Of a stretch of DNA of 64,000 nucleotides, positions 15,556-24,064 are shown piece by piece; the stretch's first letter is position 1; each line of letters begins with the position of its first letter. The translations under genes and the position numbers were made by a program. The stretch lies in assembly GCA_963708245.1 (NCBI GenBank), contig OY970201.1:868001-932000 (forward strand), written 5' to 3'. Under the pieces are notes generated by a model. The model was not told where the DNA came from. It made no database searches and saw nothing but the letters and a program-made list of their open reading frames with translations. The DNA comes from CAVYXK01 sp963708245 (GTDB taxonomy: Bacteria > Pseudomonadota > Alphaproteobacteria > Acetobacterales > Acetobacteraceae).

Positions 15556-16283
15556 ACTCCAATCTTCGCGTTTGGGTGCTGACCGCTCTCGGAACCGGCG
15601 CCGCTGCCTGGTACACACGTCAACAATGGCTTGTCGCGCAGGACAGTAAGCGCGTCGCGCAGGACAGTGAGCAACGTCAAACTCGCGCCTACGTGTTTTT
15701 GCGGGACATCCGGCTGGAGCGAGCCGATGAGGCCAACTGGGATCTCATCCCGGAATGGGAGAACACAGAAAACTCCGAGACCGTACACATGCGCAGCCAC
15801 ATTAACGGGGCGATGTCGGATATCCCTCTCCCGGATGAATTCAGCTTTGCGGACATATCCGGCAGGCCCGATGTGCCGGTCCTCCTCGACCCACGGTCCG
15901 TTTCTAATATTACCTTCTACCAAATCGCAACCGACTGCCTGACGCAGTTCAACCGACGCGATGATGTCGCCAAGTACTATTTGTGGGGTTGGGCGAGGTA
16001 TAACGATACACTCACGGACCAGCCCCACCAAACGCGGTTCTGCTGGGATATAAATCGCTTCGTATTTTCGGCAGACGACAGAAGCGCCCGGATTTCCTAC
16101 AGCTTGTGCAATACTGGGAATTGCGCAGACGGCGATTGCCCCGCACCAGAGAAGCAAACCATCGAGATTCGTCAGTTTACATGCAAGCCGCCACCAAAGC
16201 CTGTGGTCGCCGCGCCTCAGCCGCCTCACGGCACGTCACCCCAAAATCAACCCGTCCGTCAAGATCGGCATAGTCGCCCTTGA
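15556..16283 (+). pseudogene. Membrane-anchored hypothetical protein interrupted at its 5' end by IS3
   Basis: The frame entering from the IS right end encodes one membrane helix (LRVWVLTALGTGAAAWYT) followed by a soluble region of ~210 residues. That region includes ERADEANWDL, RFCWDINRFVF and a Cys-bearing NTGNCADGDCPAPEK, and a Pro-rich tail. The helix-plus-RQQW/AQDS layout resembles short membrane-anchored hypothetical proteins of alphaproteobacteria. Deleting the element with one flanking triplet joins 14057 to 15556 in frame (Ile-Leu-Asp-Ser-Asn-Leu), with a TTG at 14054 as possible original start. So the IS probably landed within the first codons. An in-frame ATG at 15528 inside the IS end could now initiate it. 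Function unknown. Confidence 0.55.
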
Positions 16284-16897
16284 TTGGGCAACGCCGGCTG
16301 ACGTGGTGCTGGCTGCGACCGGCACAGGCTCACCTGTAAGAGCCCAAGAGGCAGCGCCGCGAGCGACACCGCGGGAGGCACGTTGGGGCTGATAGGCGGC
16401 ATACCTGTGCTGGCGTCGAGCGGGAGCGTCTGGTTGCCCGAGGTGGCAGCCGAGGATGACCCGCTGGCTGCGCCTGTCGCTGCCGCTGCACTGGACGATG
16501 ACGACTGCCCAGACTCAGCCTTGAGCCGAGCCACCTGACCACCGCTGAGCCCTTGTGGGTTCGTGTCAGTCACCAGACCGGGGATCGGCGGCATCGACTG
16601 TGGCCCAAACGCCCGGATTCGAGTGTTGTGGGGCGCGAATCGCACACTAAGACTCCACCAACCCCGGATGGATACTCTTGCGTTGGACGGGGCAGCTTCC
16701 TAGCTCTGCTCCGGGCCACCCGAATTTCAGGGTGGAGTCCGTCTTCCGTGCCTCGTTCAAGGCTAACCCGCGCGACAGTTTTCCTGCGAAGGCTGGAGCG
16801 ATTTTTTGCGGCCCTATGGGACTGTGTGCGTGCCGCAGCGGGGCCTCTCGCTAAACCCAAGTTTCTCGTTTGGGCCGCCCTACCTCTGCTCTTTCAC
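16284..16897. other. Island segment without a convincing gene
   Basis: About 600 bases. A minus-strand frame from 16594 to 16259 encodes a Ser/Ala-rich low-complexity protein (PPIPGLVTDTNPQGLSGGQ, then runs of Ser and Ala) that might be real, but it has no recognisable domain or ribosome site. The rest shows no protein-like frame on either strand. It may be debris of inserted DNA. Confidence 0.35.
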
Positions 16898-17041
16898 TCA
16901 TGCCAGATGGGCCTCGGCGCTGGCCACGCGATCCGACAGGAAGACCTCAAGCTCCTCACAGACTCGGCGCAGTTGGAGGGTAAGCTGAGCGATCTCGGCC
17001 TTGGCCGTCTCCTGCACGTGCTTGAGCAGAACCTCTGTCAT
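16898..17041 (-). CDS. Very small coiled-coil-type protein
   Basis: This encodes 47 residues from ATG 17041. The whole product is one predicted amphipathic helix rich in Glu, Ala, Leu and Val (TEVLLKHVQETAKAEIAQL and RRVCEELEVFLSDRVASAE) with heptad-like spacing. It lacks a clear ribosome site. It is divergent from the NucS-like gene, 61 bases away, and could be a small partner or regulator of it; this rests only on position. Confidence 0.35.
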   Translation of the reverse strand: MTEVLLKHVQETAKAEIAQLTLQLRRVCEELEVFLSDRVASAEAHLA

Positions 17042-17102
17042 TGCGTGGGGCGAAAATTACGTGATAGGGGTGAGGTAAGCTGTGATTCGGGAGAGGGAGG
17101 AA

Positions 17103-17903
17103 ATGACCGACGCCATCCTGTTCAGCGCGAGCCCGAGCATGGTCGATGTCGATGATGCGAGAAGACACCTCGAAGACCACAAAGAGCTCTACTGGACGGT
17201 CGGCTTCCCGATCGTCAAGAGCCAATTCTCCTTCCCGATTTTCGGTTTCATTCACATTGTCGGAGGACAGGTCGAGTACAGAGCACTGATAGCCGATATC
17301 GTTCCGTTTTCAGCTAAACATTATGAGGCCCCATCGTTGAAGCCGGAGGCGTGGCGGGAAAGATTCAAGAGCGTCCCCAACGAACGCGCATGGAGGCACA
17401 ATCTCGTCATGACCGAGATCGTTCCTTTCTCGTTCGACACCTATCGGTTTGAGAAGTGCGGTGGAGGGCTAATCACGCATCCGCCGCAAGGCTACGTACA
17501 CGTGATTCCACCGAACCAGCCGCCGTCAGCCTCGACGCCGGCGCAGCCGTCGCGAGCTGGTATCGCCGAGAAGCATCTCGAAGACTTCGTCGTGCAGCAG
17601 CTCCATGAAATTGAGCCTGGGCTCACACTTGTGAAGAGGCAGTTAAGCACAGCGGCTGGCCGCCTCGATCTTCTTTGCCGGGACGCCCAAAGCAATTATG
17701 TGGTGGTCGAGCTAAAGAAGACACAAGGGACGGATCAAGTGGTCGGCCAGACACTCAGGTACATGGGCTGGGTGCGAGAGGCATATCCGGAAAACAGTGT
17801 GCGCGGTATCATCATCGTCGGGAAGAAGGACGATGCGCTGCGATATGCACTCAACGCAACGTCGGGTATCGAAGCGAAAGAATTCAAACTATCGATCGAG
17901 TAG
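17103..17903 (+). CDS. NucS/EndoMS-like nuclease with unfamiliar N-terminal domain
   Basis: 266 residues. Residues ~155-266 are a NucS-type PD-(D/E)xK nuclease: LEDFVVQQLHEIEPGLTLVKRQ, then GRLDLLCRD with Asp189 and VVVELKKT with Glu203 and Lys205, then VVGQTLRYMGWV. NucS/EndoMS cleaves mismatched or branched DNA in archaea and actinobacteria, and stand-alone NucS domains also occur in mobile elements. Residues 1-140 (ILFSASPSMVDVDDARRHLEDH, WTVGFPIVKSQF, IVPFSAKHYEAP) form a beta-rich domain, with wording reminiscent of EVE/ASCH-type modified-base readers; I cannot prove this. A Pro/Ser/Ala linker joins the halves. GAGGGAGGAA fixes the start. Base composition is lower in GC than the flanks, suggesting transfer. 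Confidence 0.75.
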   Translation: MTDAILFSASPSMVDVDDARRHLEDHKELYWTVGFPIVKSQFSFPIFGFIHIVGGQVEYRALIADIVPFSAKHYEAPSLKPEAWRERFKSVPNERAWRHNLVMTEIVPFSFDTYRFEKCGGGLITHPPQGYVHVIPPNQPPSASTPAQPSRAGIAEKHLEDFVVQQLHEIEPGLTLVKRQLSTAAGRLDLLCRDAQSNYVVVELKKTQGTDQVVGQTLRYMGWVREAYPENSVRGIIIVGKKDDALRYALNATSGIEAKEFKLSIE

Positions 17904-17993
17904 AGAACCGCGCGAGGGCGTTGGGACCAGGTAGCCGCCCACGATGATACGCAGCGCACCGTCCATGCGCAGATGCAGGTCCTTCGAGCACGG

Positions 17994-18068
17994 CGGCGGG
18001 GAGAACACGACGGCCCATCCAGCCGGGCCGGGGTTGCCCCTACACGCGCCATCGGTGTGCGCGAGTAG
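17994..18068 (-). pseudogene. Fragment of an RNase HI-like gene
   Basis: On the minus strand, 25 codons read LLAHTDGACRGNPGPAGWAV followed by Val-Phe. This is the first strand-turn-strand of ribonuclease HI with its first catalytic Asp and the G-N-P-G-P turn. Nothing downstream or upstream in this frame continues the family, so it is a short relic. The same frame runs 18164-17889 and might be a new chimeric open frame of no known function. Confidence 0.5.
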
Positions 18069-18284
18069 GGGCGGGTGAGTGTCGGGGTTGAAGGTAGCCG
18101 GTGTGGTGTTGGTGGCCGAGCAGGACATCAGGCTGCCCGCAGCGACGACCGCAAGCCTGCCCACAGCGATGACCGCACGAATACCAGCGGCGCCTCATTG
18201 CTGCCCTTCACGGTCACCTGCTCCACTGGCACCTCGATCCGCGGCGCATCCTTCGAACGCACGAAGGTGAGCGGTTGATCTCGC

Positions 18285-18512
18285 ATGCCGCGCTCCCTGT
18301 CTCGCCTGATGCGGGTCCAACTTGCCGAGTTCGATGTGCTGCGCTCCGAGGGCGAGGCGCTGGTGGCGAAGCTTCGTGCCGCCGCAGTGCCGGTAGAGAG
18401 CGAGGTGTTCACCGGCGTCCCGCATGGGTTCGTCCGCGCCACGGAATATGTGGCAAAGGCGCGCGAGGCGATGGCCAAGACCATCGCGTGGATGCGGCGA
18501 TTGAGCCCTTAG
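18285..18512 (+). pseudogene. C-terminal fragment of an alpha/beta-hydrolase-3-type esterase
   Basis: The frame reads AEFDVLRSEGEALVAKLRAA, VPVESEVFTGVPHGFVR and a final helix AREAMAKTIAWMRRL. This is exactly the end of lipase/esterase family IV (acetyl esterase) enzymes, with the catalytic Asp (AEFDVLR) and His (PHGF). The first ~230 residues including the GDSAG nucleophile are missing, so this is a truncated gene. It marks the probable right end of the decaying island. Confidence 0.65.
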
Positions 18513-18657
18513 CTCCAAGTCGGAACGACGGCCGGACCTAAATCGGAGCGCTCACGCAAAAGCCGGCTAATTTTTTGTTTTTTATGGTACCATTTCATTT
18601 GGTTCCATCTCAGGGAGAAGACGCTCGGCGGCAAGGGGAGCGGGAGCATCGTCTCCT

Positions 18658-19911
18658 CTACCGAGCCAGCCCACGGCCGCGATTGATGATCGCCTCCCCG
18701 AACCGATTGCGTAGCTTGTCCACCGCCGCCTGCGCCGCTGCAAGCCGGGGCGTCTCGGTGTCAGCCAGATCGCCGGCGTCGGTCCCGGGCAGCAGCGGAT
18801 GTGCACCAATTCCAATCAGCCGGAAAGCAGTGCCGGTCGCCTCTCTCTGCAGCAATGCGCGCCCGGCCTCGAACAGTCGGTCCGGCAGCACCGTCGGGCT
18901 CGCCAGCCGAGCGGCCCGCGTGTGGGTCGCAAACCCGGTGGTCTTGAGCTTCAGCACCACACCGCCCGCCGCCAGCCCGTCCTCCTTCAGCCGGCGAGCA
19001 AGCTTCTCGGCCATCCGCCACAGCGGGCGCTCCAGCTCCTCGAGCCGCATCAGATCGTGCTCGAACGTCGTCTCGGCGCTGATCGACTTCGTCTCGCGCG
19101 CGGGATCGACCGGCCGCCCGTCCTCGCCGCGGGCGCGCGCACAAAGGGCCGGACCCTCCTCGCCCAGCAACCCACGCGCGGCCTCGGCGTCCAACCGTTG
19201 CAGCTCGCCCAGAGTGATAATGCCGCGCGCGCCAAGCCGCCGCGCCAGTGCCGGCCCGACGCCCGGCAGCATGCGCACCGGTGCCGGCGCCAGCACGGAT
19301 GCCGCCTCGGCGCCCAACACCGTGAAACCGCCCGGCTTGTCCATTCCGGCGGCGATCTTGGCGAGCAACCGGTTGCGAGCGAGACCAATGGACACGGTGA
19401 TTCCGACCTCGCGTTCCACCTGCAACGCGAAGCGGGCGAGCACCATCGCCGGCGGCGCATCATGCAGCGCCTCGGTGCCGGCAAGATCGAGTACCGCCTC
19501 GTCGATCGACAGCGGCTGCACAATCGGCGTCAGCCGCAGCATTCGCGTCCGGATGGCGCGCGAGACGGCGGCATATTTTGCGAAATCCGGCCGGATCACT
19601 ACGGCCTCGGGGCAGGCCTTCAGCGCCTTGAACATCGGCATGGCGCTGTGCACGCCATAACGCCGGGCGACATAGCAGGCGGCCGTAACCACCCCGCGCA
19701 CGCCGCCGCCCACGATCACCGGCAGGTCCGCGAGCTCCGGCCGATCGCGCTTCTCCACGCTGGCATAGAACGCGTCGCAGTCGATATGTGCGATGCTCAG
19801 GCGGAACAGCTCGGGATGGACGAGGATCCGCGAACTGCCGCACACCGCGCACTGGCCGGCTGGAGAGGCCATGTCGGCAACGGTTGCACAGGCGCGGCAG
19901 AGCGCAGGCAT
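18658..19911 (-). CDS. dinB: DNA polymerase IV (Y-family, translesion)
   Basis: Pol IV copies past damaged bases at stalled forks. 417 residues. IAHIDCDAFYASVEKRDRPEL carries the first catalytic Asp pair, and LSIDEAVLDLAGT the Asp-Glu pair of the palm. The helix-hairpin-helix LPGVGPALARRLGARG follows, then the little-finger domain with SAETTFEHDL. An N-terminal extension with two CxxC motifs (LCRACA and QCAVCGSS) could bind zinc and is usual in alphaproteobacterial DinB. The C-terminus DKLRNRFGEAIINRGRGL is also typical. It is the last gene of a VOC-transporter-dinB group, eight bases from the transporter. Confidence 0.92.
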   Translation of the reverse strand: MPALCRACATVADMASPAGQCAVCGSSRILVHPELFRLSIAHIDCDAFYASVEKRDRPELADLPVIVGGGVRGVVTAACYVARRYGVHSAMPMFKALKACPEAVVIRPDFAKYAAVSRAIRTRMLRLTPIVQPLSIDEAVLDLAGTEALHDAPPAMVLARFALQVEREVGITVSIGLARNRLLAKIAAGMDKPGGFTVLGAEAASVLAPAPVRMLPGVGPALARRLGARGIITLGELQRLDAEAARGLLGEEGPALCARARGEDGRPVDPARETKSISAETTFEHDLMRLEELERPLWRMAEKLARRLKEDGLAAGGVVLKLKTTGFATHTRAARLASPTVLPDRLFEAGRALLQREATGTAFRLIGIGAHPLLPGTDAGDLADTETPRLAAAQAAVDKLRNRFGEAIINRGRGLAR

Positions 19912-19919
19912 CGCTGCGA

Positions 19920-21260
19920 CTATAGCATGAGCCAGCCGGCACCGATCATGATGGTCACCACGGTCACCGGAGCACCGAGCCGGAAATAGTCACCGAAGGA
20001 GATCGTCACCCCGCGCCGCGCAGCTTTCTCCGCCACGATCAGGTTGGCGATCGAGCCCAGCAGCGTGAAATTACCGGCGAGCGTCGAGGCCATCGCCACC
20101 ACCTTCCAGGCCGTTCGCGGATCAGCCAAGGCAGCGACGAACGGCCGCAGCACCAACACCGCCGGAACGTTGCTGACCAGGTTCGACAGCACTGCCGTCA
20201 CCCCGGTCAGCACCGGTACCCGTTCAAGACGCAGCCCGGCTGCGGTGCGCATCACATCCGGCGTCAGCAGTACGCGTTCGGCGCCCGCCACGATGATGAA
20301 CAGACCGGCGAACATCAGCAGCAACGACCAATCGATCTCCGCATAAACCCGCGCGCTCTTCACCCGCCGCGTCAGCAGCAGCAATGCCCCGATGACGATG
20401 GCGGCCTTCGCCGGTGGCTGGCCGGCGAAGAACAGCGCGACCAGCACTGCTGTGGCGCCGAGTGAACGGGCCAGCAGGGCGCGGTTGGCCCTGATCCGCG
20501 GGACACGCGGCTCCAGTGTCTGCCCGCGACGGAACTCGCTGGGGTGCATCGCGACCACCAGCGCTGCAAGCACCAGCAGCCCGGCGGCTGCAACCGGCGC
20601 CAGCGCCGCGGCGAAGGCAGCGTAGGACAGCCCGGAGAAACTGCCGATCAGGATATTCTGCGGATTCCCCGTGATGGTCGCCGTCGAGCCGATATTGGAG
20701 GCCATCGCCACGCCCAGCAGATAGGGCATCGGGTTGCGCCGCAGCGCCAGCGTCAGATCGACCGCCAACGGCGCCAGCACCAGGCAGATCGCGTCGTTGA
20801 CAAGGAAGGCCGAGGCCAAGCCCGACACCCCGATGAGCGCGATCATCAGCATGAGCGGCCGGCGCGCACGCTGGGCCACCCAGGCGGTGGCCAGGGCAAA
20901 GAACCCCGACAGCCGCAGATTTGCCACCACGATCATCATGCCGAGCAGCAAGGTCAGCGTGTCGATATCGATCGCCTTATAGGCGTCCTCCAAGGGCATC
21001 GCCCCGGACGCCACCATCAGGGCAGCCCCGACCAGTGCGATTCCGGCGCGATCGATCGAGAGCCCTGGCACCCGCCCGATGGCCAGCGCCAGATAACTGG
21101 CGATGAAGATGCCGCCGGCGGCGAGTCGCCGGGCACCCAGGTCTTCGCTAGGCATCAGCCGCGGCGCCAGGGCAGCCGCGATGGCCAATGCGGTCAGCGC
21201 GACGATGCCGCCTAGGCTGATGAGCGGTGCGAGCGATGCGCGCCGGCGCTCGCGCCGCAT
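19920..21260 (-). CDS. ArsB/NhaD/SLC13-superfamily ion transporter
   Basis: 446 residues with about eleven hydrophobic helices. The signature TATITGNPQNILIGSFSGL is the conserved re-entrant loop of the ion transporter superfamily (ArsB, NhaD, DASS). A second repeat near the C-terminus (LSNLVSNVPAVLVLRPFVAAL, then TLAGNFTLLGSIANLIVAE) gives the internal two-fold symmetry of this fold. Family members export arsenite or exchange sodium for protons, or take up dicarboxylates. No arsenic genes are nearby, so the substrate is left open. It starts one base after the VOC gene stop, indicating an operon. Confidence 0.85.
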   Translation of the reverse strand: MRRERRRASLAPLISLGGIVALTALAIAAALAPRLMPSEDLGARRLAAGGIFIASYLALAIGRVPGLSIDRAGIALVGAALMVASGAMPLEDAYKAIDIDTLTLLLGMMIVVANLRLSGFFALATAWVAQRARRPLMLMIALIGVSGLASAFLVNDAICLVLAPLAVDLTLALRRNPMPYLLGVAMASNIGSTATITGNPQNILIGSFSGLSYAAFAAALAPVAAAGLLVLAALVVAMHPSEFRRGQTLEPRVPRIRANRALLARSLGATAVLVALFFAGQPPAKAAIVIGALLLLTRRVKSARVYAEIDWSLLLMFAGLFIIVAGAERVLLTPDVMRTAAGLRLERVPVLTGVTAVLSNLVSNVPAVLVLRPFVAALADPRTAWKVVAMASTLAGNFTLLGSIANLIVAEKAARRGVTISFGDYFRLGAPVTVVTIMIGAGWLML

Positions 21261-21261
21261 T

Positions 21262-21669
21262 TCAGGCGTTGGGCCACAGGCCCGGCGTGGCGACCTCGAG
21301 CGAGTTGCCGTCCGGGTCGCGGAAATAGAGGCTGGTGCCGCCGCGTGGCCAGTGTACCCGGCTCTCGATCGCCACGCCCTCGCGTTCCAGATGCCGCTCC
21401 CACTCCGTCAGCTCGCCGAACGGGATGGCAAAGCAGAGGTGCAGCCTGCCCGTGCCATGATGCGGCGGGATGAACGCGCGGCCCGGCGCGGGCGCCGGTT
21501 CATCTGTGCTGCCGCGCTTGAACAGTAGCAGCACTTGCGAGCCGGGCACGCCGAGGGCGCTCATTCGTCCGTCGTGAACGAACGTCTCAAAGCCGAACAG
21601 CCGGCGGTAGAACGCCTGCGCCCCGTCGAGGTCATCGACATAGAGCGAGGTCTCCAGGACGCCGCTCAT
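21262..21669 (-). CDS. VOC-family (glyoxalase/bleomycin resistance fold) protein
   Basis: 135 residues. Two beta-alpha-beta-beta-beta units: LETSLYVDDLDGAQAFYRRLFGFE in the first half and HLCFAIPFGELTEWERHLE with SLYFRDPDGNSLEVATP in the second. The His (LHLCF) and Glu (LEVATPG) are in the positions of VOC metal ligands. Known relatives include dioxygenases, glyoxalase I and fosfomycin-resistance proteins. The start at 21669 follows a GAGGTG site and matches the family's N-terminus. It leads the operon with the transporter and dinB. Confidence 0.85.
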   Translation of the reverse strand: MSGVLETSLYVDDLDGAQAFYRRLFGFETFVHDGRMSALGVPGSQVLLLFKRGSTDEPAPAPGRAFIPPHHGTGRLHLCFAIPFGELTEWERHLEREGVAIESRVHWPRGGTSLYFRDPDGNSLEVATPGLWPNA

Positions 21670-21792
21670 GCGCGGCACACCTCGATCGGCCCCCATCGGA
21701 CTCTCCGCAAGCAATACCGGGGCGTCAAAACTACGCTCAGTTAGCAGCGATTTACACCCTGTCACAAGATGTTGCGCACGCGCGTTTCGCCT

Positions 21793-22503
21793 TCAGCCCG
21801 TCAGGGTCTCGACCCGATCTCCAGCGAACGCCATCAGAATCTTCGTAAAGTCGGTCGCGATGGACAGCTGGGCATATACCTGCCGATACGTCTCGATATG
21901 TGAATACCCGCCCTCGATGATTACAACCAGCCATCGCTCTCTCGCTGATCTCGCTGGCGTGCGCCTGTCCGCTGCTGCTCCAATGTGCTGAAGTAATGAT
22001 TGCGTCATGTGCAAGAGCATGTCTGGATCTGAGTCGGGATTGTGCACCAGTCCGATCACCTTCGAAATTTGCCTTGAGCTGCTCTTCACAAGGCGAATCC
22101 GGATCTGATTTCCATGGATGGTGTCCTTGCACTGCACCTGCGTGGACTGGCGCGCGAGGCAGGCCCTGATATTGTCTTCCAGCGTCTCAGCCGTCTTCGA
22201 TGGTAGCCGTATGGGCGCCGTGATTGTGAGTATCACCGTCGTGCCGTCCGGCACGGAGTCGCGTAGAGCATCCTGCAAACGTGTAACGAGTTTGCGTGCG
22301 ACCCTATCGAATCGCAAACGAGGTTTAGTGAGATCGGTCTGGTCAGCAATCGGTAGCTTGACAGTCGTGACCTCGACAGCAATCCGCTTGCCGGCGATCG
22401 AGATATAGGCGTTGGACGTATCTTCGCTCTCTTCCCACGTTGCAGAGAAATGCTTGGCGACAGCCTCGATCGCGGCCTGCTCCTGTTTCCTCAACTCGCT
22501 CAT
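21793..22503 (-). CDS. Hypothetical protein, possibly PD-(D/E)xK-like, next to OLD-type ATPase
   Basis: 236 residues from the ATG at 22503 (MSELRKQEQAAIEAVAKHF); upstream in-frame sequence is Arg/Pro-rich and not protein-like. The N-terminal third (SNAYISIAGKRIAVEVTTV) has a strand pair with a Glu in the place of a restriction-fold active site. The middle has RFDRVARKLVTRLQDALRDS and a TVILTITAPIRLPSKTAE strand. The C-terminal RERWLVVIIEGGYSHIETYR is aromatic. I do not recognise a family, and the nuclease idea rests on pattern only. It lies 238 bases downstream of the OLD-like genes on the same strand within an AT-richer block. Confidence 0.6.
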   Translation of the reverse strand: MSELRKQEQAAIEAVAKHFSATWEESEDTSNAYISIAGKRIAVEVTTVKLPIADQTDLTKPRLRFDRVARKLVTRLQDALRDSVPDGTTVILTITAPIRLPSKTAETLEDNIRACLARQSTQVQCKDTIHGNQIRIRLVKSSSRQISKVIGLVHNPDSDPDMLLHMTQSLLQHIGAAADRRTPARSARERWLVVIIEGGYSHIETYRQVYAQLSIATDFTKILMAFAGDRVETLTG

Positions 22504-22741
22504 GTGCCTCCTCTTCGGCGGCGCGCGCACGTTCTGTCCTGGGGCTGCTGGGGATGATTGGGAATTTCGCGAACGCATTCCCTCCAAAGTCTTCCGCAGT
22601 AGCCCCCCTGCGCCGATCCTGCAACGCATGCTGTTCAATCAGGCTGGCGAGGGCTTCCGGCTGGTCCTCGACGGTACCGGGCCAGTGGAAGCATGAGACC
22701 TGGGTAGTGGGCCAAACGGGCGCCGGATATGCAGGCGGATA
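22504..22741. other. Spacer between the OLD-like gene and the unknown gene
   Basis: No gene is recognised. If both flanking genes are one operon, this 238-base gap is unusually long, so a separate promoter or lost material is possible. Confidence 0.3.
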
Positions 22742-24064
22742 TTAGTCATCCAGCCCTGGCGTGGGCGAAGACCTGAATTGATCTAGCGATCTTATCAGAG
22801 ACACGAGATCCTCAGGGACCTCGTCTCGGTGAGTGGATTCTATTATCATCGAGTGGGAAAGGGAGATTCCGGATTTTTGTTGTATTATCGCTCTTAGATC
22901 GGCAAGGATTTCCTTGCCAGGCACAATTTCAAGCCTTGTATCGAGTGATGACCAGCGCTCTTCAAATATCTTCATTGTTTCCGCTGCAAGTGTGGCAGTA
23001 TCGCGCCTGCTCGATCTTAGATAATCGATCCGTTTAGCGACAAACTGGCTCTGAATATCTTGCTTTTTGGCTTCTGTGAGTTCATGGAGAATCAGTCTAA
23101 TTGCTTCTTCTGGGTAGCACGCCGAGATTGGCTGCTGCTTGCTGCGTGTCGCGCGCTCTATCGCCCTACTAAGGGCGCTTGGTACGAGAAGGTAGTTTTC
23201 AATTTCCTTTCGATTATGAACATGCGCGAGACTCAAAGCTTCAGACAGCTCAAGTTTCACCCGTGTCGCTTCTTCATTGCAAAAATAGTCACGGTCGTAG
23301 ACTGCCGCGATCGTAAGCGGCGCACCAAGAACATCGGAAATTCCGTTAGCCAGAGTGGTTACGCGCCTCCAGGACCCGAATCCCCCGGAGGGCAGCATCG
23401 TCAACCCCACACCCGCTGAGAGCTCGTGCAGACCTAGCCGCGATGCAAAACATCGCAGGATTTTGTAATCGCTCTCACCCTCCACGAAGACGACCTTCCG
23501 GCTTCTCGCTAACGCCGTAAGTGTAATGTTGAGCCCCGATCCCATCTTTTCAAGTGACGTCTGGATCGAAGCAACGCTCTTGAGTCTCTCTCCAGTTGCC
23601 CTTGCTTTGTCGATATAGACCAAGTCATTTGGATCCGCCTCAGAGATGATCTCCGTGGAATGGGTTGCTAGCAAGACGGGCACGCCGACCTCTCGCACCA
23701 ATCCGACAAGCTGTCGCTGAACGTCCGGATGTAGATACGTTTCAGGTTCGTCCACGACGAAAAGAGAACTGTTCGCCGCCCGCGTAAGATGAGTGAGTAG
23801 CTGGCACCAAATCTGGAAACCAAACCCTACCCAAAACAACTCTCGGGTAAGTCGTCCCTCCTCGCAAAACATCGCCAATTCGCGGTTAAGATGGTCCGCC
23901 ACTTCTGGTGGGTGCACCCGCATGCCGGGCCAGCTCGTACTTACAGGCTCTGCGAAGTCTTCGAACTTATTTCCAAAATAGTACCAGAAACTGCGGAAGT
24001 TACGAGACGCTCGATGAGTGTTGAGATTAGCTATGACGGTTTCCCTATTCTCGTAGCGCCTCAC
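22742..24064 (-). CDS. OLD-family ATPase/TOPRIM nuclease, C-terminal part (after a frameshift)
   Basis: 440 residues. It begins in mid-domain (RYENRETVIANLNTHRASRNF). The ABC-type half continues with LFVVDEPETYLHPDVQRQLV (Walker B Asp-Glu) and VLLATHSTEIISEA (His switch). The TOPRIM domain follows, with Glu in KVVFVEGESDYKIL and the Asp-x-Asp in AAVYDRDYF. OLD nucleases couple an ATPase to a TOPRIM nuclease and take part in anti-phage systems (P2 Old, Gabija GajA, Septu-like relatives). The GTG at 24064 overlaps the upstream reading frame by 20 bases. The Walker A motif lies in that other frame, so neither half alone makes a complete ATPase. Composition is clearly AT-richer than its surroundings. 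Confidence 0.8.
   Translation of the reverse strand: MRRYENRETVIANLNTHRASRNFRSFWYYFGNKFEDFAEPVSTSWPGMRVHPPEVADHLNRELAMFCEEGRLTRELFWVGFGFQIWCQLLTHLTRAANSSLFVVDEPETYLHPDVQRQLVGLVREVGVPVLLATHSTEIISEADPNDLVYIDKARATGERLKSVASIQTSLEKMGSGLNITLTALARSRKVVFVEGESDYKILRCFASRLGLHELSAGVGLTMLPSGGFGSWRRVTTLANGISDVLGAPLTIAAVYDRDYFCNEEATRVKLELSEALSLAHVHNRKEIENYLLVPSALSRAIERATRSKQQPISACYPEEAIRLILHELTEAKKQDIQSQFVAKRIDYLRSSRRDTATLAAETMKIFEERWSSLDTRLEIVPGKEILADLRAIIQQKSGISLSHSMIIESTHRDEVPEDLVSLIRSLDQFRSSPTPGLDD

Noticed and set aside
16259..16645. Ser/Ala-rich frame on the minus strand
   Set aside because: Low complexity, no ribosome site or domain; kept only as a note within the uncertain island segment.
18128..18293. 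Minus-strand frame of about 52 residues between the RNase H relic and the esterase fragment
   Set aside because: No recognisable motif; the C-terminal part is a Ser/Leu/Arg repeat produced by a duplicated GATGACCGC-like DNA motif.
18570..18620. T-rich stretch with GGTACC near the dinB 3' end as a terminator
   Set aside because: AGCCGGCT before the T-run is a simple palindrome with no loop, and the orientation does not suit dinB.
19050..19989. Long plus-strand frames across dinB
   Set aside because: They are antisense shadows of the clearly real polymerase gene.
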